This document shows, piece after piece, positions 59,934-64,000 of a DNA stretch of 64,000 bases. The DNA is from Suilimivivens aceti (GTDB taxonomy: Bacteria > Bacillota > Clostridia > Lachnospirales > Lachnospiraceae), in NCBI RefSeq assembly GCF_025567405.1, contig NZ_JAOQKJ010000010.1:1-64000 (forward strand), in the 5' to 3' direction. Both the position numbers and the translations under genes were made by a program. Positions within the stretch are counted from its first letter, which is position 1, and each line of letters begins with the position of its first letter. The notes under the pieces were generated by a model. That model searched no databases and had not been told where the DNA came from. It saw only the letters and a list, made by a program, of their open reading frames with translations.

Positions 59934-60587
59934 ATGTTGTACTCATTATGGAAATATAAACTGTTACTGTTTCTGATCATCTTATTCTTTGTCTGTAGTA
60001 TTATATGCCAGATCGTTCCGGGAGTGATCCTTTCCCGTCTCCTTGAGGAAACAGAGAATATGGCATCTACTAAGAACCGACCGTTGAAACAGTGCAGGCT
60101 GAAATATATCAATTGTTGTCAGTTAAACGGAAGGGTAGTCAATACTGGCGTTTTTGTGGACAGGTTTATTAGAAAGCTCACCTTTTCAGGGATTTCTCTG
60201 AACAGGATAAGCAATATGGCAGGACAGATGATGATGCTTTCCATACTGGTCACAGGGATCTGTGTCTGCCGGTGTCTTTCAGCGGGTGGGACTCTGTTTC
60301 AGATTATTCCCTATTATGTGATCAGTATACTGGAGCTTTATCTCTATTTTACACTTTCTGGAGCGGTAGATATAGCAGGACGGAAGGAAGCCCTGAAAAT
60401 AGAGCTTACGGATTATCTGGAGAATCATCTGATGCCAAGACTGCAGGAAACGATGGAGGAAGAAAGCAGGGAAAAAGAGAAGCGGCCAGCAGATACAGAA
60501 GAATCTGTACAGGAGGAGAACAGGCTTGATCTGTCACAGATACGCAGGGATGAACTGGAGGAGCTTCTGCGGGAACTGATAGGATAG
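59934..60587 (+). CDS. Membrane protein of unknown function
   Basis: A 217-residue protein starting at 59934 after AAGGAGG. One helix near the N-terminus (LLLFLIILFFVCSIICQIV) and two in the middle (about 105-150) with a long Glu/Arg-rich C-terminal tail (about 165-217), probably cytoplasmic. The motif GVFVDRFIRKLTFSGISLNR lies between. I do not recognise the family, and neighbours do not suggest a function. Confidence 0.65.
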   Translation: MLYSLWKYKLLLFLIILFFVCSIICQIVPGVILSRLLEETENMASTKNRPLKQCRLKYINCCQLNGRVVNTGVFVDRFIRKLTFSGISLNRISNMAGQMMMLSILVTGICVCRCLSAGGTLFQIIPYYVISILELYLYFTLSGAVDIAGRKEALKIELTDYLENHLMPRLQETMEEESREKEKRPADTEESVQEENRLDLSQIRRDELEELLRELIG

Positions 60588-60696
60588 AAGTGCTGACATA
60601 TATTTTACATGCAGAAGCAGCAGACCGGGTGTTTGACTTTTGGGGCAGGATTTTATACTATTAGAGCAGAGTACAAAAGAAAAGGCGGCTCATCAC

Positions 60697-61524
60697 ATGT
60701 CTGTAAAATGTATTGCCCTGGATATGGACAGAACGACATTAAATGCACAGGGAATGTTGTCGGAAGAAAATAGAAAAGCGATATGCTTTGCTATTGAAAA
60801 GGGGGTTCACGTGGTCATAGCAAGTGGACGTGCTTTTTCCTCTCTGCCCGGGGAAGTGACAGGGATTCCCGGAATTGAATATGCGGTCACCTGTAACGGG
60901 GCAGAGGTTTATGAAATTTCCACAGGGAAATGTCTGAAGAGCTCCTGTCTTTCACCGGAAAGTGTGGAAAGGATCCTTTCACTGACAGAGAAAGGTGACG
61001 TGACATACGAAGGCTTTATCCGGGGAAAAGCCTTTGCCGGAGAGAAATATGTGAAGGATCCGGTACGCTTTGGAGCGACCAGGCAGGCGGTTGATTATGT
61101 GCAGAGAACCAGACAGATGGAGCCGGATATCAGGGCATTTCTGCTTTCCCATAAAGAAGAGCTGAACAGCATGGATATTATCGTGAAAAATGAGGATGTC
61201 AAGGAAGCCATCTGGGCGCTTCTGGAAAAAGAGGTTCCGGATATTTACATTACATCCTCAATAGTACAGCTTATAGAAATCTCTTCATTATACAGTGGAA
61301 AGCACAATGGAGTCAGATTTATTGCAGATCAGCTTGGCCTGTCCATGGAGGAAGTGGCAGCCTTTGGCGATGCGGACAATGACGCGGATATGCTGAAAGA
61401 GGCAGGAGTTGGAATTGCCGTAGGGAATGCTTCTGGGCTGGCTATGGAAGCGGCAGATATGGTCGTGCCCCATCATGACAGAGATGGTGTGGCAGCAGGG
61501 ATCTATCAGCTGCTTGGTAAATGA
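60697..61524 (+). CDS. Cof-type HAD-IIB phosphatase
   Basis: A 275-residue haloacid dehalogenase-type hydrolase. Motif I is CIALDMDRTTLN (nucleophile Asp about 9, acid Asp about 11), motif II ASGR, motif III a Lys (about 199) and motif IV AAFGDADNDADMLKEAG (about 235). The C2 cap is typical of Cof proteins acting on sugar phosphates or pyridoxal phosphate. The start at 60697 is preferred to 60640, which lacks a ribosome site. Confidence 0.88.
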   Translation: MSVKCIALDMDRTTLNAQGMLSEENRKAICFAIEKGVHVVIASGRAFSSLPGEVTGIPGIEYAVTCNGAEVYEISTGKCLKSSCLSPESVERILSLTEKGDVTYEGFIRGKAFAGEKYVKDPVRFGATRQAVDYVQRTRQMEPDIRAFLLSHKEELNSMDIIVKNEDVKEAIWALLEKEVPDIYITSSIVQLIEISSLYSGKHNGVRFIADQLGLSMEEVAAFGDADNDADMLKEAGVGIAVGNASGLAMEAADMVVPHHDRDGVAAGIYQLLGK

Positions 61525-61539
61525 AGGAGGAACGGATAT

Positions 61540-62133
61540 ATGGCAGCAAAAGGGATGGCAGACAGAAAAATGACAGCTTCCTTTCTGGAGGAAGTAAAAG
61601 AGGAAGCCGGCAGGGCAACAGAGCAGCTGCTCCTGCAGGCGAAAACAGAGCCGGGAGATATTCTGATCGTTGGCTGTTCTTCCAGTGAGATTGTGGGAGA
61701 GCGGATCGGAACCTTTTCCAGCGTGGAGACGGCACAGGCGGTCTTTGAAGGAATCTATGAGATAACACAGGCACATGGGCTGTTTCTGGCAGCACAGTGC
61801 TGTGAGCATCTGAACCGTGCAGTGATCGTGGAAAAGGAACTGATGAAACGGGATCATCTGACCAGAGTAAATGTCGTACCAAAGCCCAAGGCCGGCGGAT
61901 CCTTTGGAACTACTGCCTATCAGCAGTTTAAGGAGCCTGTGGCAGTAGAAAAGATCACAGCACAGGCTGGTATGGATATTGGGGATACCCTGATTGGTAT
62001 GCATCTGCAGCCGGTGGCAGTACCCGTAAGAATAGAAGTGAAACAGATCGGAAATGCTCATCTGGTATGTGCCAGAACACGGACGAAGTTCGTAGGCGGT
62101 AGCAGGGCAGTATATGATGAGGCGCTTTTGTAA
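61540..62133 (+). CDS. TIGR01440 family protein (YwlG-like)
   Basis: A 197-residue protein of the UPF0340/TIGR01440 family: GDILIVGCSSSEIVGERIGT, then QCCEHLNRAVIVEKE, NVVPKPKAGGSFGTTAYQQF and the conserved tail CARTRTKFVGGSRAVYDE. Family function is unknown. AAGGAGG lies before the ATG. It is 15 bases after the HAD gene, so both may be one transcription unit; the strong terminator at its stop ends it. Confidence 0.88.
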   Translation: MAAKGMADRKMTASFLEEVKEEAGRATEQLLLQAKTEPGDILIVGCSSSEIVGERIGTFSSVETAQAVFEGIYEITQAHGLFLAAQCCEHLNRAVIVEKELMKRDHLTRVNVVPKPKAGGSFGTTAYQQFKEPVAVEKITAQAGMDIGDTLIGMHLQPVAVPVRIEVKQIGNAHLVCARTRTKFVGGSRAVYDEALL

Positions 62134-62147
62134 GCGCCTCTATTTTT
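62119..62147. terminator. Bidirectional-type terminator between TIGR01440 and Rpn genes
   Basis: GAGGCGCTT (62119-62127) and AAGCGCCTC (62132-62140) form a 9-bp stem followed by TATTTTT. The stem overlaps the stop codons of both convergent genes. Confidence 0.85.
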
Positions 62148-62949
62148 CTGCCAGCAGCTTCTTTAATGCAGCGATTTCAGCATCCTTTTGAGCAAGCAAT
62201 TCTTCCTGTGCCTCAATCTTCTCCTGAATGCCCTTCATTCTCCGGTAGTAATCTTCTCTGGCCTGGCACTGCAGGCGTACCTTTTCCTCCTGTGTCAGAT
62301 GATAGACAGTTTCTGAAGCTTCTTTTAAATATTCATTGTTTTGAGAAAGCATATGCAGTTCCTCCCAGGTTCTGGCTTTGAAGAGGGAAGCCCAGAAGTC
62401 GATATGACAGGCCTTATCCTCATCAGTTGCTAAGTGTATCTGCGTTAAGTCTAACACAGACAGCTGCAGTTTGTCACTATAAACAGTATGATTTTTTACA
62501 TTCAAAAGTTTATAGGTGGCATAAAATTCCGGATGCTCTGGAAACAGTGTGAAATTCAGAAGACCGATCTGGATGGCAGGCTTCACCGATTCGTAGCTCT
62601 GTCCAGCAGAAAGCTGATCAAATTCCCGGCAGAGGTAGCTTAAGGAGCGCTCCGGTCAGTTATGTTCATTAATGACCTGCATTTCCAGGTTGATCAGGGT
62701 ATTCTGGTTAAGAACTACCCGGATATCAAGGAAAAAGGTCTTATCACTGGTAGATTCGCCAAGTACGATAGGATTCGTAATCTCCACGGAAGAAATTTCT
62801 GATGGAGAAAGGTGGAGCAGCGAGGCAATGAGGCCGGTAAGTACCTTGTTGTTTCGCTGCAGAAGAGCACGGAACAGGTAGTCATTGGTCATAGGGATGG
62901 TGAGAGCACCACGTTCCGGGAGCTGGAAGTTGTTTTGATTGTCAGACAT
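62140..62949 (-). pseudogene. Rpn-family PD-(D/E)xK nuclease, nonsense mutated
   Basis: Read on the minus strand from 62949 (AAGGAGG upstream) to 62140, one frame is broken only by TGA at 62656-62658. The first part is the Rpn nuclease domain (ALTIPMTNDYLFRALLQRNN, then FFLDIRVVLNQNTLINLEMQ with the D and ExQ catalytic residues) ending at VINEHN; after the stop the same protein goes on with PERSLSYLCREFDQL. Relatives have Trp there, so TGG to TGA explains it. The C-terminal helical part runs to a coiled coil (KIEAQEELLAQKDAEIAAL). Confidence 0.82.
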
Positions 62950-63235
62950 GAAAATAAGATCCTCCTTAGAATGGTGTGAAAAGTAATAAGCGAAAATATC
63001 CGGTGAAAACCGGAAGGATGTTCCAAAAGGAACAAGAGTGAAATTGAAATAATTCTTCTGTGTTGAATGCAGTATATCAGCCAGCTCTATATCGTGCAAG
63101 TAGAAAAAAATTGCTGCACCGGGAAGCATAAACAGTCAGATATACAGTTTTTATACAAGAGGATGTAGGAAAGAACGGAAGGAGATCAAGATTTTGTATT
63201 GTGCAATCTGCCAGTCCGGTAAAAATGCAGAAATC

Positions 63236-63264
63236 TTGAAAAAATCGATATTCTCTGATACACT
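63236..63264 (+). promoter_or_regulatory. Promoter of pgi
   Basis: TTGAAA (63236-63241) and TACACT (63259-63264) are 17 bases apart and lie 55 bases before the pgi start. Nothing else was recognised between the Rpn gene and pgi. Confidence 0.6.
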
Positions 63265-63319
63265 AGAAAAGATTTAAAGGGAAAGTTTTATCAATATAAT
63301 AATAAAAGGAGTGTATATT

Positions 63320-64000
63320 ATGAGCAAAGTAACATTTGACTATTCCAAAGCAGCTCCCTTCATTAAGGATCATGAAGTTGATTCCATGAAGAAACTGGCA
63401 GAAGATGCAAAGGAACTGCTTGTATCAAAGACAGGTGCAGGCAATGATTTCCTTGGATGGATCGATCTGCCGGTAGATTATGACAAGGATGAGTTTGCAA
63501 GAATCAAGAAGGCAGCAGCCAAGATCCAGAGCGATTCCGAGGTACTGCTCGTGATCGGTATTGGCGGATCCTACCTGGGTGCCAGAGCAGCCATTGAGTT
63601 CTTACGTCACAGCTTCTATAACGTGGTAAGCAAAGAGATCAGAAAGACTCCTGAAATCTATTTCGTAGGAAATTCTATCAGCTCTACTTATATCAGACAT
63701 CTGATGGATGTGATCGGAGACAGGGATTTTTCCATCAACATGATCAGTAAGTCTGGTACAACAACTGAGCCAGCCATTGCATTCCGTGTATTCAAGGAAA
63801 TGATGGAGAAGAAGTATGGCAAGGAAGAGGCTGCCAAGAGAATTTATGCAACCACTGACAGAGTAAAGGGATCCTTAAAGCACCTTGCAACAGAGGAGGG
63901 CTATGAGACCTTCGTTGTTCCGGATGATATCGGTGGACGTTTCTCTGTACTTACTGCAGTGGGTCTTCTTCCGATCGCAGTCAGCGGTGCTGATATCGAC
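63320..64000 (+). CDS. pgi: Glucose-6-phosphate isomerase, 3' end outside window
   Basis: The first 227 codons of a gene that runs past the window edge. It starts after AAAAGGAG. It shows LLVIGIGGSYLGARAAIEFL (about residues 76-95) and the sugar-phosphate site NMISKSGTTTEPAIAFRVFK (about 140-159), and GGRFSVLTAVGLLPIAVSG. These are the standard phosphoglucose isomerase blocks of the shorter (about 450-residue) Firmicute type. It interconverts glucose 6-phosphate and fructose 6-phosphate in glycolysis. Confidence 0.95.
   Translation, partial: MSKVTFDYSKAAPFIKDHEVDSMKKLAEDAKELLVSKTGAGNDFLGWIDLPVDYDKDEFARIKKAAAKIQSDSEVLLVIGIGGSYLGARAAIEFLRHSFYNVVSKEIRKTPEIYFVGNSISSTYIRHLMDVIGDRDFSINMISKSGTTTEPAIAFRVFKEMMEKKYGKEEAAKRIYATTDRVKGSLKHLATEEGYETFVVPDDIGGRFSVLTAVGLLPIAVSGADID

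Overview
The window looks like a chromosome segment of a gut Firmicute, most likely a Blautia-like Lachnospiraceae. The basis is the style of the proteins (FabK-type fatty acid synthesis, DUF4358 lipoprotein with an MBOAT protein, TIGR03905 and TIGR01440 proteins), AGGAGG ribosome sites, moderate GC, and Tn4451/Tn916-style mobile parts. No rRNA, tRNA or CRISPR array was seen. The assignment to family is inference.

Region 1 (about 0.4-27.1 kb) is a mosaic genomic island. At its left edge are a tyrosine integrase, an XRE repressor and an excisionase controlled from a divergent promoter pair carrying two identical palindromic operators. A MOBQ-type oriT follows, then a MobA/MobL relaxase whose 3' third is overlapped in another frame by two coiled-coil genes. 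Next come an orphan AbiEi antitoxin, a truncated response regulator, and a YbaN remnant / NOSP protein / two-ABC-exporter operon. The first ABC gene is cut at its Walker A motif by an 11.6 kb mobilizable element (8.79-20.41 kb) that carries a Tet(32)-like ribosomal protection gene with a Tn916-type attenuator, a broken XRE-membrane regulator, a methyltransferase, a sigma-like factor, MobC and relaxase, a replication initiator, a DnaC-like loader, TnpW and a large serine recombinase. The island continues with an IS4-family transposase remnant, a DUF6033 protein, a secreted protein and a DUF4143 ATPase. A 19-bp motif recurs five times, always on the same strand, and separates these genes and gene fragments like the joints of a cassette array.

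Region 2 (27.1-35.9 kb) is a patchwork of broken and intact accessory genes: a cupin fragment, a split RhuM-Fic gene, a membrane protein, a carbon-nitrogen hydrolase, a MerR fragment plus nitroreductase, a YeiH exporter, Ogt, a lipoprotein plus GH114 protein, a CpeT-like protein, and a secreted protein interrupted by an in-frame TAG.

Region 3 (36.0-47.6 kb) is a tight type II fatty acid synthesis and acetyl-CoA carboxylase operon (acpP-fabK-fabD-fabG-fabF-accB-fabZ-accC-accD-accA) ending in an acyl-CoA synthetase, followed by a PAS/winged-helix regulator. There is no fabH in it.

Region 4 (47.6-52.7 kb) is an arabinose catabolic cluster araR-araA-araB-araD with a palindromic AraR-like operator upstream of araA.

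Region 5 (52.9-64 kb) holds a DUF1538 membrane protein paired with a tandem PII-like protein, an MBOAT/SGNH acyl-transfer pair with a divergent DUF4358 lipoprotein, murG, a TSCPD protein, a HAD phosphatase, TIGR01440, a nonsense-broken Rpn nuclease and the start of pgi.
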